NCBI RefSeq assembly: GCF_000512695.2
Contig: NZ_AZRW02000019.1
Span: 55,475 to 99,947, forward strand
Length of the DNA stretch: 44,473 bases
Reading direction: 5' to 3'
Origin: Pseudomonas sp. QTF5
Lineage (GTDB): Bacteria > Pseudomonadota > Gammaproteobacteria > Pseudomonadales > Pseudomonadaceae
Shown: one piece after another, positions 8,352 through 17,700 of the stretch
Layout: the number at the start of each line of letters is the position of its first letter
Position numbering within the stretch: position 1 is the stretch's first letter
The notes under the pieces: generated by a model
The model's database searches: none
What the model was told of the DNA's origin: nothing
What the model saw: the letters and a program-made list of their open reading frames with translations, nothing else
Translations under genes and position numbers: made by a program

Positions 8352-9344
8352 ATGCGTTTAGTTCAGTTCGAATTGAGTAACGGCGAGCGTCGTGTCGGCG
8401 TGGTCGAAGACGACCTGGTGCGCGAAGTGCAGGATGCGTGCACGGTGCGCGATCTGGCGCTGGCGGCGATCGAGGCGGGTGTCAATCTTGAGCAGCAGGT
8501 TCAAACCCTGGGACTGGGCATCAGCCATGACTATTCAGCGCTGCTGGCCAATCTGCAAATCCTCCCACCGCTGGATCACCCGGACCCGGCGCACATGCTG
8601 GTCAGCGGCACCGGCCTGACCCATTTGGGCAGCGCTTCGGCCCGGGACAAAATGCATCAGCAGGTCGGCGACGAAACCGCCATGACTGACACCATGCGCA
8701 TCTTCAAGTGGGGCGTGGAGGGCGGTCAGCCCGCGACCGGCCAGGCTGGCGTGCAACCGGAGTGGTTCTACAAGGGTGACGGCAGCATCGTTGTGCGACC
8801 GGGCAAACCGTTCCCGCTGCCTCCCTTCGCCGAAGATGCCGGGGAGGAACCCGAGCTCAGCGGTCTCTATGTGATTGGTCACGACGGCAAACCGTATCGC
8901 CTCGGTTTCGCGGTGGGCAACGAGTTCTCCGATCATGTGATGGAGCGCAAGAATTACCTATATCTGGCCCATTCGAAATTGCGCAGTTGCAGCTATGGCC
9001 CGGAGCTTCGGGTCGGCGAATTGCCCCGGCATCTGGCTGGCACCAGCCGCATCCTGCGCGAGGGTGAAGTGCTATGGCAGAACGAGTTCCTCAGTGGCGA
9101 AGCGAACATGTGCCACAGCCTGGAAAACCTCGAGTACCACCATTTCAAGTACAGCCAGTTTCTTCGCCCCGGCGATGTGCACATTCACTTTTTCGGCACC
9201 GCGACCCTGTCTTTCGCTGACGGCATCCGCACCCGACCGGGTGATGTGTTCGAGATCAGTCAGGCCGAGTTCGGCGCGCCCTTGATCAACGGCATTGAGC
9301 CCGTTGAAGCGGCGTTCGAACCCGGCACCGTCGGCACACTTTAA
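8352..9344 (+). CDS. AraD1/GguC-type fumarylacetoacetate hydrolase-fold enzyme (probable 2-keto-3-deoxy-pentonate dehydratase)
   Basis: A 330-residue FAH-superfamily protein with ribosome binding site CAGGAG before ATG 8352. The acidic metal-binding cluster is seen as EDAGEEPELSGLYVIG followed by GFAVGNEFSDH. FAH-fold enzymes of this branch convert 2-keto-3-deoxy-pentonates to 2-oxoglutarate semialdehyde (compare the archaeal 2-keto-3-deoxy-D-arabinonate dehydratase and Caulobacter XylX). It is followed 10 bases later by an aldehyde dehydrogenase that would use this product. I rely on neighbours and family for this role; a hydrolase or aldolase activity remains possible. Confidence 0.82.
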   Translation: MRLVQFELSNGERRVGVVEDDLVREVQDACTVRDLALAAIEAGVNLEQQVQTLGLGISHDYSALLANLQILPPLDHPDPAHMLVSGTGLTHLGSASARDKMHQQVGDETAMTDTMRIFKWGVEGGQPATGQAGVQPEWFYKGDGSIVVRPGKPFPLPPFAEDAGEEPELSGLYVIGHDGKPYRLGFAVGNEFSDHVMERKNYLYLAHSKLRSCSYGPELRVGELPRHLAGTSRILREGEVLWQNEFLSGEANMCHSLENLEYHHFKYSQFLRPGDVHIHFFGTATLSFADGIRTRPGDVFEISQAEFGAPLINGIEPVEAAFEPGTVGTL

Positions 9345-9354
9345 GGAGACACCC

Positions 9355-10935
9355 ATGACCCGGATTCTTGGTCACAACTACATTGGCGGTCAGCGCAGCG
9401 CTACCGGCACCGTCAAACTCCAGAGCGTCGACGCCAGCACTGGCGAGGCTTTGCCCCACGATTTCTATCAGGCCACCCTTGAAGAAGTCGACGCCGCCGC
9501 GAAGGCTGCCGCCGCTGCTTATCCGGCCTATCGCAGCCTGAGCGCCGAACGGCGTGCGCAATTCCTCGATGCGATTGCCGATGAACTGGACGCCCTGGGT
9601 GATGAGTTCGTGGCCGTGGTCTGCCGCGAAACCGCGCTGCCGGCCGGTCGTATTCAAGGTGAGCGTGGGCGCACCAGCGGCCAGATGCGTCTGTTCGCCA
9701 AGGTGCTGCGGCGCGGTGATTTTTATGGGGCGCGGATTGATCGCGCGCTGCCTGAACGTACGCCATTGCCGCGTCCGGATCTGCGTCAGTACCGCATCGG
9801 CCTAGGGCCGGTCGCCGTGTTTGGCGCGAGTAACTTTCCGTTGGCATTCTCTACCGCTGGCGGCGACACCGCTTCGGCATTGGCCGCCGGTTGTCCGGTG
9901 GTGTTCAAGGCGCACAGCGGCCACATGGCAACCGCTGAATGGGTGGCTGACGCCGTGATCCGCGCCGCCGAGAAAACCGCCATGCCGGCCGGTGTGTTCA
10001 ACATGATCTACGGCGGCGGGGTGGGTGAAGCGCTGGTCAAGCACCCGGCGATTCAGGCGGTCGGTTTTACCGGCTCTCTGAAGGGTGGCCGTGCGCTGTG
10101 CGACATGGCCGCGGCACGGGTGCAACCGATACCGGTGTTTGCCGAGATGTCGAGCATCAACCCGGTGATCGTGTTGCCTCAAGCGCTGCAAGTTCGTGCT
10201 GAAAGCATCGCCCGTGACCTTACGGCTTCGGTGGTGCAGGGTTGTGGTCAGTTCTGTACCAATCCGGGGTTGGTGATCGGCATTCGTTCGCCGCAGTTCA
10301 GTGCGTTTGTGCAGCAAGTGGCGGGGCTGATTGGCGATCAGCCGGCGCAAACCATGCTCAATGCCGGTACGTTGAGCAGCTACGGCAAGGGCCTGCAGAA
10401 GCTTCTCGCGCATCCGAAGATCGAGCATTTGGCGGGCAGTCCGCAACAAGGCAATCAGGCGCAACCGCAACTGTTCAAGGCCGATGTCAGCCTGTTGCTC
10501 GATGGCGATGAAGTGCTGCAAGAGGAAGTGTTCGGCCCGACCACGGTGTTCGTCGAAGTGGCGGATCAGGCGCAACTCAGTGCTGCGTTGAACGGTTTAC
10601 ATGGGCAGCTGACGGCGACCATTATCGGCGAGCCGGCGGACTTCGAACAATTCGGCGAGCTGACGGCGTTGCTGGAACAGAAGGTCGGACGGATCCTGCT
10701 CAACGGCTATCCGACGGGCGTGGAAGTCTGCGACGCGATGGTCCATGGCGGGCCTTATCCGGCGACTTCCGATGCGCGCGGCACTTCGGTGGGCACCCTG
10801 GGCATCGACCGTTTCCTGCGTCCGGTGTGCTTCCAGAACTACCCCGACAGCCTGCTGCCGGAAGCACTGAAAAATGGCAATCCGCTGCGCATCCAGCGCC
10901 TGGTGGATGGCAAGCCATCGCGCGACGCACTCTAA
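9355..10935 (+). CDS. Aldehyde dehydrogenase (NADP+), 2-oxoglutarate-semialdehyde dehydrogenase type
   Basis: A 526-residue aldehyde dehydrogenase. ATG 9355 has an AAGGAG site, and the open upstream extension overlaps the previous gene. Visible catalytic residues are Asn160 (FGASNFPLAF), Lys185 (VVFKAHSGH), general base Glu264 (VFAEMSSINPV) and nucleophile Cys301 (GCGQFCTNPG). This subgroup, with the shortened AHSGH motif, includes enzymes that oxidise 2-oxoglutarate semialdehyde to 2-oxoglutarate at the end of non-phosphorylative pentose pathways. Its position after the dehydratase-like FAH enzyme supports that step. Two REP pairs follow it. Confidence 0.88.
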   Translation: MTRILGHNYIGGQRSATGTVKLQSVDASTGEALPHDFYQATLEEVDAAAKAAAAAYPAYRSLSAERRAQFLDAIADELDALGDEFVAVVCRETALPAGRIQGERGRTSGQMRLFAKVLRRGDFYGARIDRALPERTPLPRPDLRQYRIGLGPVAVFGASNFPLAFSTAGGDTASALAAGCPVVFKAHSGHMATAEWVADAVIRAAEKTAMPAGVFNMIYGGGVGEALVKHPAIQAVGFTGSLKGGRALCDMAAARVQPIPVFAEMSSINPVIVLPQALQVRAESIARDLTASVVQGCGQFCTNPGLVIGIRSPQFSAFVQQVAGLIGDQPAQTMLNAGTLSSYGKGLQKLLAHPKIEHLAGSPQQGNQAQPQLFKADVSLLLDGDEVLQEEVFGPTTVFVEVADQAQLSAALNGLHGQLTATIIGEPADFEQFGELTALLEQKVGRILLNGYPTGVEVCDAMVHGGPYPATSDARGTSVGTLGIDRFLRPVCFQNYPDSLLPEALKNGNPLRIQRLVDGKPSRDAL

Positions 10936-10952
10936 CGGCCGATCACCATCCC

Positions 10953-11042
10953 TGTGGGAGCGGGCTTGCTCGCGAAGGCGGAGTGTCAGTCACCATTGAT
11001 GTTGAATGTGGCGGCCCCTTCGCGAGCAAGCCCGCTCCCACA
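10953..11042. repeat. REP pair (BIME)
   Basis: Standard inverted REP pair of the TGTGGGAGCGGGCTTGCTCG class directly after the aldehyde dehydrogenase gene. Confidence 0.93.
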
Positions 11043-11087
11043 GGTGTTCGGTGCCGTTCGCGAATGTTGTGATCGGCACTGGCTCAT

Positions 11088-11176
11088 TGTGGGAGCGGGC
11101 TTGCTCGCGAAAGCAATCTGACAGTCACTGCGATGTTGGATGTGCCGCCGTCTTCGCGAGCAAGCCCGCTCCCACA
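11088..11176. repeat. REP pair (BIME), second tandem copy
   Basis: A second complete inverted REP pair, 45 bases after the previous one. The arms are nearly identical and the centre has diverged. Confidence 0.93.
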
Positions 11177-11245
11177 GGGTCGAGTGGAACGATCCTTTAG
11201 TGCATGAGCTATCATTGCCACTTTCCCATTCAAAGATTGACTGCC

Positions 11246-11542
11246 ATGACTGCCGTAACCAACACCTTGATCGAAGCCCTCGAACACTGCGACATGCTGG
11301 AGATCGACGGGCTGCACGCTTTCGATTTCTCCCTCGATGAAGACGATAACCTGCACATCGAATGCATGGACGGTCGGGCGCTCAAGCGCTGGGAGTTCAG
11401 CATGGCGCAGATCGCGGCGGCGACTTTCGATCCCGGCTTGAAGAGCTGGATCATTACCGGCGATTCCGGCGAGCACCGGTTGGTGCCCCTGGAAGCGTTC
11501 GGCGGCGGTGACGACGAGGACGAAACGAATGAGGATGCGTAA
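11246..11542 (+). CDS. Small acidic DUF5629-like protein
   Basis: A 98-residue protein (MTAVTNTLIEALEHCDMLEI at the start) rich in Asp and Glu, with a very acidic tail (GGGDDEDETNEDA). No signal peptide or membrane segment is seen. I recall this as the Pseudomonas-specific DUF5629 family; its function is unknown. The start at 11246 was chosen over an upstream in-frame ATG at 11204 because homologous proteins, as I remember them, begin at MTAV; neither site has a strong ribosome binding site. The end overlaps the start of the lactonase gene, so the two are probably translationally coupled. Confidence 0.75.
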   Translation: MTAVTNTLIEALEHCDMLEIDGLHAFDFSLDEDDNLHIECMDGRALKRWEFSMAQIAAATFDPGLKSWIITGDSGEHRLVPLEAFGGGDDEDETNEDA

Positions 11543-12704
11543 CTTCTGGCCACTGTTGATGGCCGGCAGCGTTGGCGCAATGGGCGTGCAAGCGGCCCCG
11601 GTCGACAGTTACGAATTGCTGGTGGGCTCCTACACCGCCGGCCAGAGTCAGGGGATTTATCGTCTGAACTTCGACAGCCGCACCGGGCAGATCGACGCCA
11701 ACCCCCTGCAAGTGGTGAAGAGCGCCAACCCGTCCTGGCTGACCGTGTCCAAGGATCAACAGCGCCTGTTCGCGGTCAACGAAAACGGCCCGGGTCAGGC
11801 CGATCCGGTAGGGCGTGTCAGCAGCTATGCGATCGACCCCAAGACCCATGAGTTGAGCCTGATCAGTCAGGTGCAAACCCTGGGCAACGAGCCGACGCAC
11901 TCGAGCGTCAGCGGCGACGCCAGTCACGTATTTGTCAGCAACTACTCGGTGGCTGAGGACCCGGGCGGCACCCTGGCGGTGTTACCAGTGGGCGCCGATG
12001 GCACGCTCAAACCGGTGGTGCAGATGAGCAGTCATCCGTCCAGCCGGGTCAACCCCGAGCGGCAGAAGTCGGCGCACGTGCATTCGGTGGTTTCATCGCC
12101 GGATGGCCAGTACGTGTTTTCCAACGACCTGGGGGCGGACAAGATCTTCGTCTATCGCTTCGATCCCAAGGCCAACCCGGAACGGCCGTTGACCGCCGCC
12201 AAACCGGCGTCCGTCCAGTTGCCACCCGGCAGCGGGCCGCGACACTTGCTGTTCAGCGCCGATGGCAAACACGCCTGGCTGACCCTGGAAATGAGCGCGC
12301 AAGTCGCGGTGTTCGATTACCGGGACGGCAAGCTTGAGCAAACGCAGTTGGTCGATCTGGCGGCAGGTCTGCCCACATCGGGCAAAGCTGCGGCTGCGCT
12401 TCACGCCTCGGCCGATGGCAAGTTCCTTTACGTCAGCAACCGTGGCACCACCAATCAGTTGCTGGTGTTCGCCATCGACCCGGCGACCGGGCACTTGAAA
12501 GAGCTTCAGCGCCGCTCGGTGGACGGTGATCACCCGCGCGAGTTCAGCCTCGACCCAAGTGGCAAGTTCGTGCTGATTGCCAACCAGAAGAGCCACCAGA
12601 TTGTTGTCGTCGAGCGTGATGCCAAGACCGGTCTGTTGGGTAAAACCGTGCAGAAACTGCCGATGGATGCCCCCAGCGACCTCAAGTTTCTGGTGCGTCA
12701 ATAA
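11529..12704 (+). CDS. Periplasmic lactonase, YbhE/Pgl-type seven-bladed beta-propeller
   Basis: About 391 residues with an N-terminal signal (MRMRNFWPLLMAGSVGAMGV, ending VQA), so the enzyme should be periplasmic, unlike cytoplasmic 6-phosphogluconolactonase. The body shows the lactonase propeller pattern (LLVGSYTAGQSQGIY, GSGPRHLLFSADGK, HPREFSLDPSGKF). The start overlaps the end of the preceding gene by 14 bases. An in-frame GTG at 11508 is an alternative. Next to a pentonate pathway, a role in opening an aldonolactone made by a periplasmic dehydrogenase is plausible but inferred. Confidence 0.85.
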   Translation: MRMRNFWPLLMAGSVGAMGVQAAPVDSYELLVGSYTAGQSQGIYRLNFDSRTGQIDANPLQVVKSANPSWLTVSKDQQRLFAVNENGPGQADPVGRVSSYAIDPKTHELSLISQVQTLGNEPTHSSVSGDASHVFVSNYSVAEDPGGTLAVLPVGADGTLKPVVQMSSHPSSRVNPERQKSAHVHSVVSSPDGQYVFSNDLGADKIFVYRFDPKANPERPLTAAKPASVQLPPGSGPRHLLFSADGKHAWLTLEMSAQVAVFDYRDGKLEQTQLVDLAAGLPTSGKAAAALHASADGKFLYVSNRGTTNQLLVFAIDPATGHLKELQRRSVDGDHPREFSLDPSGKFVLIANQKSHQIVVVERDAKTGLLGKTVQKLPMDAPSDLKFLVRQ

Positions 12705-12707
12705 ACC

Positions 12708-12732
12708 GCAGGCCCCGGTTAATGGGGCCTGC
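12708..12732 (+). terminator. GC-rich hairpin after the lactonase gene
   Basis: A 9-bp stem (GCAGGCCCC/GGGGCCTGC) with a 7-base loop lies 3 bases after the lactonase stop codon. The sequence after it (AACCTTCTATT) is only weakly T-rich, so termination may be partial. Confidence 0.6.
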
Positions 12733-12859
12733 AACCTTCTATTAATGAGACTGATATCGGCTAATGCTACAAAGCATTTCAAGGCGCCGACCCTCGGGAG
12801 TTAAGTTTGGTTCACGGCCCCATCGGGCAAGCAAGCCAACTGAATCGAGGAACACCGCC

Positions 12860-13039
12860 ATGAACTTCAATCTCTTCTCCGTGATCGCCGCTTCCGCTAT
12901 CTCCGCCACTGTTGCACTGCCCGCCAATGCCAACGTTGAAATCAGCGACAAAAAATCCCACACCCAAAGCTACACCCAGAAATACCTGCAACAGAGCGCC
13001 AACTTCTACGCCGCGCTGGATCACAAAATCCAACACTGA
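12860..13039 (+). CDS. Small exported protein, unknown function
   Basis: A 59-residue ORF with a clear signal peptide (MNFNLFSVIAASAISATVAL, ending PANA) and a short mature part of about 34 residues rich in Ser, Gln and Lys (KKSHTQSYTQKYLQQSANFY). Start 12860 is preceded by GAGG at a suitable distance. No known domain is recognised. It is the first of four small exported or membrane proteins in a row. Confidence 0.65.
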   Translation: MNFNLFSVIAASAISATVALPANANVEISDKKSHTQSYTQKYLQQSANFYAALDHKIQH

Positions 13040-13060
13040 AATGTAAGCCCTGCACCTTTT

Positions 13061-13133
13061 ATGCAGAAGCGAAGTCACTTGCCGATCGAGCTGTAACGCA
13101 TCGAAAAGCCCCCAAGTGATGCCGCTCCTGCAT
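13061..13133. repeat. Long imperfect inverted repeat
   Basis: Arms 13061-13081 and 13113-13133 are complementary at about 17 of 21 positions (ATGCAGAAGCGAAGTCACTTG against CAAGTGATGCCGCTCCTGCAT). The 31-base centre holds a short CGAT...ATCG pairing and a CCCC run. It does not match the REP classes in this window and may be a structured RNA element or a decayed miniature repeat. Confidence 0.5.
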
Positions 13134-13245
13134 AACGCGTTTACGACAGCATCATATTGCCATCAATGTATTGATTGATATCACATAGCCATTAGTTTAA
13201 ATTTGACGCTGATTTTTTGACTCCTTCTCTAAAAGGATCGACAGC

Positions 13246-13371
13246 ATGGCGATGCGTCTGGCAGTAGTTCTCCTGTTTCTCTATTCCACCCCGATTCTAT
13301 CGGCCGCCGAGCCCGTTCCCAGCGAGCCGGAGGCGGCCCGCGAGCGCTTGATGAGCTTCATCGAGGATTGA
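13246..13371 (+). CDS. Very small exported peptide, unknown function
   Basis: A 41-codon ORF read directly from the sequence. It begins MAMRLAVVLLFLYSTPILSA, a typical signal peptide, and ends with an acidic segment (PSEPEAARERLMSFIED). AAAGGAT lies upstream at ribosome-binding distance. The mature peptide would be about 20 residues. No family is recognised. Coding is plausible because of the signal-peptide composition and the ribosome binding site, but it is unproven. Confidence 0.5.
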   Translation: MAMRLAVVLLFLYSTPILSAAEPVPSEPEAARERLMSFIED

Positions 13372-13454
13372 AACACGCTGGATTCATGATCAATAAAACT
13401 GATAGCTACTATGCATAAAGGTCGCTAGTTATCCTCTGTTTTTTGATCGATTCT

Positions 13455-13476
13455 GTGGGCACTGAAACATGCCCAC
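13455..13476. promoter_or_regulatory. Short hairpin next to the ribosome binding site of the 70-residue membrane protein
   Basis: GTGGGCA and TGCCCAC form a 7-bp stem with an 8-base loop ending one base before the GGAG Shine-Dalgarno of the gene starting at 13487. It could affect translation initiation. Confidence 0.35.
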
Positions 13477-13486
13477 GGAGAACACC

Positions 13487-13699
13487 ATGGCCAGCGCAAT
13501 CATCACTTCTGCCAAATACGGCGCCTACCTGGCCATCGGTCTTTACGTGGCCATGGTGTTGGTCATCAGCCTATCGGCTCAATCGCAACAAAGTCTTCAA
13601 GCACCGATCCAGGTCGCTTATCCCGCCATCCAATTCGAACACCGCGCGCAAAACCTAAGGGTCGATCATGCCGACGTGGCGGGAGTGGTGGGGGCATGA
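13487..13699 (+). CDS. Small single-pass membrane protein, unknown function
   Basis: A 70-residue protein with one predicted transmembrane segment (YGAYLAIGLYVAMVLVIS, about residues 11-28) and a polar tail. ATG 13487 has a well placed GGAG; an upstream in-frame ATG at 13469 has no ribosome binding site. The stop codon overlaps the start of the next gene (ATGA at 13696), implying translational coupling and a joint function. No domain is recognised. Confidence 0.65.
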   Translation: MASAIITSAKYGAYLAIGLYVAMVLVISLSAQSQQSLQAPIQVAYPAIQFEHRAQNLRVDHADVAGVVGA

Positions 13700-13953
13700 A
13701 AGGACGCAAACTCTGGGTCATTGCCTTCCTGGCGTTCATGACCAATGGTGCTTCTTTGTTGGGGATCGGGCAGGGCTCGGCGGGGTCGGTGGCGCGGGCC
13801 ATCGAATGCAACCACAACATCGCCCACAACATTCAGACGGCCAAGGCTCTGGAACTGTTGGTGGGTAATCCGCCGATCAAATTCAATGGCGAATTCTTCG
13901 GGCCGTTCCAGGTGGATTGCTCGGCGTTGGGGATGTGCGCAGTATTGGCATGA
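13696..13953 (+). CDS. Small exported protein with two cysteines, unknown function
   Basis: An 85-residue protein beginning MKGRKLWVIAFLAFMTNGAS, which looks like a signal peptide or membrane anchor. The rest contains Cys residues in ECNHNIAHNIQ and VDCSALGMC, which could form a disulfide in the periplasm. It is coupled by an ATGA overlap to the preceding membrane protein. A REP pair follows 13 bases after its stop codon. I do not recognise the family. Confidence 0.65.
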   Translation: MKGRKLWVIAFLAFMTNGASLLGIGQGSAGSVARAIECNHNIAHNIQTAKALELLVGNPPIKFNGEFFGPFQVDCSALGMCAVLA

Positions 13954-13966
13954 ACCCCCACCCTAA

Positions 13967-14098
13967 TGTGGCGAGGGAGCTTGCTCCCGCTGGGGTGCGC
14001 AGCAGCCCCAAAACCTGCCACTTCATTGTTTCAGACAGCCTTCATCAGCTGATCTACGACTGCTACGCAGCCGAGCGGGAGCAAGCTCCCTCGCCACA
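13967..14098. repeat. REP pair, second class (TGTGGCGAGGGAGCTTGCTC)
   Basis: Inverted copies of TGTGGCGAGGGAGCTTGCTC and its complement flank an 80-base centre. It differs from the TGTGGGAGCGGG class found elsewhere and sits between convergent genes. Confidence 0.9.
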
Positions 14099-14109
14099 AG
14101 TGCGCGGTG

Positions 14110-14706
14110 TTATTTCTGCATCACACCGGTGAACAGGTCTGACTCGATGAGGCGCTGCAACCACGCCTGCAATCGCACATAAGGCGTCTGCCCGAACCAC
14201 TCGCGATCCACGTGGGCGAATTGCCGTATGAATGGCATCAGGGCGACATCCGTCAGGCTCGGATGCCCGGCCAGCAAGTAGTCACGCCCCTCCAGCGACT
14301 CATCCAGCTTGCGCAAGAATACCTCGCCCTCGGCGCGGTAAAACGCCATCGGCTGCTCGGGATAACGTTCGGCGTACTTGTAGTGATTCAGATGCACCTT
14401 GAACACTTGATCGTTCTCTTCGATCAGTGCGGTGCTGCGTTGCTGTCCTTGCGGATCATCCTTGAGCAACCAGTCCTGCGGATCGTTCTGCGCCAGTGCC
14501 CAGCGCATGATTTCCAGGCTCTCATCGATCACCCGCCCATCCACACTCAGCACCGGCACTGTGCCTTTGCTCGACAGTGCGAGCATTTCGGCAGGCTTGG
14601 CCTTGAGACTGACCTCGACGATATTCACCGCAACCCCTGAATAACGCAGCGCCATGCGTGCGCGCATGGCGTAGGGGCAGCGGCGGAATGAATACAGCGT
14701 ATTCAT
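14110..14706 (-). CDS. Glutathione S-transferase family protein
   Basis: A 198-residue cytoplasmic protein. The N-terminal thioredoxin-like domain starts MNTLYSFRRCPYAMRARMAL, with a glutaredoxin-like CPYA at residues 10-13. KGTVPVLSVDGRVIDESLEI holds the cis-Pro and glutathione-binding segment. The C-terminal helical domain follows (LAGHPSLTDVALMPFIRQFAHVD). It starts within the stop codon of sbcC (ATGA overlap at 14703-14706), so it is the last gene of the sbcD-sbcC-GST operon. The physiological substrate is unknown. Confidence 0.85.
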   Translation of the reverse strand: MNTLYSFRRCPYAMRARMALRYSGVAVNIVEVSLKAKPAEMLALSSKGTVPVLSVDGRVIDESLEIMRWALAQNDPQDWLLKDDPQGQQRSTALIEENDQVFKVHLNHYKYAERYPEQPMAFYRAEGEVFLRKLDESLEGRDYLLAGHPSLTDVALMPFIRQFAHVDREWFGQTPYVRLQAWLQRLIESDLFTGVMQK

Positions 14707-17700
14707 TTCACCTCCAGCGTACTCAGGCCGTTACCTTGGCGGTGGACTTGAATCTGCACCGGAATCCGTTCATGCATTTCCTGCACGTGGGAAATCACCG
14801 CGACCTTGCGGCCCTGCGCTTGCAGACCGTCGAGGGCGTCCATGGCCAGTTGCAGGGATTCCGGATCGAGGCTGCCGAAGCCTTCGTCGATGAATAGCGA
14901 TTCGATTTTCAGCGTGCTCGACGCCATCGACGCCAAACCGAGCGCCAGCGCCAGCGACACCAGGAACGTCTCGCCGCCGGACAGCGAATGCACCGAGCGC
15001 AGTTCATCACCCATCTCGGTGTCCATCACCAATAACCCGAGCATGCTGCCACCACGTTTCAGGCGATAGCGTCGCACCAGTTGCCGCAACTGGACGTTGG
15101 CGTGATGCACCAGCAGGTCGAGGTTGTAGGCCTGGGCGATCTTGCGGAAGGTGTCGCCGGTGGCCGAACCGATCAGCGCATTCAATCGCGCCCAGCGCTG
15201 GTACTCGGTGTAGGCGTCGGCAATCTGTTGCGCCAGTGCCTGATTGGCATTCTGTCGACGCTGATCCTCGGTCTGTTCTGCGCGCAATTCGGCGCAGCGA
15301 TGTTCGCTGGCGGCGGACAGGTTTTGCAGCTCGGCCAGTGCCGTGGTCAGTTGTTCGGTATCGAGATTGCCGTTGTGCTGCGCCTGATGATCGAGCAAGC
15401 GCTTATCCCGCTCCTGCAATAGCACCTTGGCTTGCTCGATGGCTTTTTCGCTCTGCTGCAATCGTTGACGCAGTTCGCTGACGTGTTGGTCGTCGACGCT
15501 CAACAGATCTTCCAGTCCGCCGTCATCCAGCTCTGGATGCTGCGCGCGCCAGTCGGCAATTTTGCCGCTCAACTCGCGGTCTTCGATTTCCAGCGCCTGC
15601 GAACGCTCCTGCTGCGCTTTGAGTTCAGCGGCCAATTGCACTAGCCGTGTGCGCACGGTTTGCAATTCCTGATTGGCCGTCGCTTCGGCAGTGCGCGCCT
15701 GTTCGACGGCCTGATCCAGTTGCTGCTGCCATTGTTCGGCGCTGGCGTGTTCGCCCAGCAGTTGCGTCAGTTTTTCCTGGCAAGCCTGTTGCTGCCCGGC
15801 CAGCGCCGTGAACTGCTGCTGCGCAGCTTCCTGTTGCTGAATGCGAGTCTGCTGGCGGTCCTGTTCTTTCTCCAGCGTCTGCTGACGTTGTTGCTGTTCG
15901 CCGAGTTCATCGCGCTGCTGGTCAAGTTGTTCCAGACGCTGGGCGATCTGCCGGTCGAGCTGCATGAAGGTCGCGGCGGGTTCGTTGCGCAAGGCCTCCA
16001 GCGTGTCGGCCGGGAGCAGGGTGCTGAACGCCGCCAGCTCATCGTCCAGGCGTTTACTATCGCTGCTCAACTCGCGTTGCTGGTTGATCAGGTGTTGGGT
16101 TGCCTGTTGGTTCGCCGTTTCGGCGCTGCGCAGTTGTTGCGCAAGGCGTGCGGCGTCCTGCTGCAGGGTGAGCAGGGCGGTTTGCCGTTGTTCATCCTGC
16201 GTGATGCTCTGGTTCAACTGGCTGCTTTGTTGGGTTAGCCAGGTATCGCGTTTGCTTCCGTCCTGGGCCAACAGTTGAGCGGACAAAGGATGCGCTTCCA
16301 GACTCGGCGCCAGGCTTTGTTGCTGAGTCGCGAGCTGTTCTTGCTGTTGCAGCAATTCCTTTTGCTGAGCAATCAAACCGCCGACTTCGGCGCGCAGATC
16401 GGTGAGTTTTTCCTTGAGCAGGTCCACTGCTTTCTGAGCGTTGGCCTGTTCGCTTTCATCATGCCGGCCGAGGCTTTGCAGCAAGGCTTCAGGCTGATGA
16501 TAAGGATGGTCCGGGCTGCCACAAACCGGGCACGGCTGATCGTCCTGCAACTGCGCACGCAGTTCTTCGACACTGGCACTGCGCGCCAAACGCTGACGCT
16601 CCAGCAGTTCGCGGGTGACGGTCAGGGTCTGTTCGGCGACGCTCAGTTCTGCCTTGGTCTTCACGCCATCCTGGGTCAGACGATCGCGGTCTTGCTGGGC
16701 GGCGAGTTGTCGCTGCTGCAGCTCGGCGCCGCGCTTGTCCAGTTCCTGCTGGCTGGCCCACAGTCGCGTCAACTCTTCAAAGGCCCGCAGTTGCTTGCGG
16801 TTGTCCTGCAGCAGGCTGCCGAGGATCTGAATCTGCTCGGCCACCGCTTCGGGCTCGGCGCCGGCCTCTTTGTACAGCACCTCAAGGCTCTGGCGCTGGG
16901 TGGCCAATTCCTCGGCGGCGCGGGCGGCGCTTTGCTCCAGGGCGGCGAGTTCAGTCTGGCCCTTGTTCAGGCGATTACCGATCAGCATCAGTTGTTGCAG
17001 GCGATCGCGGTAGGCGTTCCAGGCATCGCTCAGCGGCGCCAGGTGGATGCTTTGCTCAAGCTCACCGGCAATTCGCTGCAACCGTTCGGCGACCTGTTTC
17101 TGTTGGTCGAGCAAACCCTGAATCGTCCCCTGGCCCTGAGTGCACGCCAGTTCCGCCTGCTGCTTGAGGTCGGCACTGAGGCTGGCGTCCTTGACCAGAC
17201 GGGCGAGGGTGCTTTGCTCTTCGAAGGCCTGACGCAGCAGGGGCGCGCTGGAGGCGTGTTGGCTTTGCGCTTGGGTCAGCGCCGTTTGGGCGGTGCTCAG
17301 GCTCTGTTCGAGTTGAGTCTGTCGCTCGGTCAGATCGCTTTGCTGTTGCGTGTGTTGCTGAATCTGCGCCGCCAGCGGCGTGAGCTGGGCGGTGAGTTCG
17401 GTTTTGCGTGCGAACTGATGCCGTTGCGGGGCCAGTTGCTCCAGGCGGGTCAGTTTCAAGCGCTCGCCGGCGAGGCTGTTCCAGTGTTGCTGGGCGGAGT
17501 GCAGTTGCTCGGTGGCGCTGTGTTGCGCGTCCTGCAACTGGCGCAGGTCCTTGAGCCAGGTGTGTTGCAACTCCAACTGTTTGAGCTGCGCCTGTTGGGT
17601 CTTGAGTTGCTGCTGAGCGTCGTTGAAACGCTCATCGAGTTCGGCCCGGGCTTCCGGCGACAGCGGCGTGACCCCGGTGGCTTGGTCCTGCAACAGCTTG

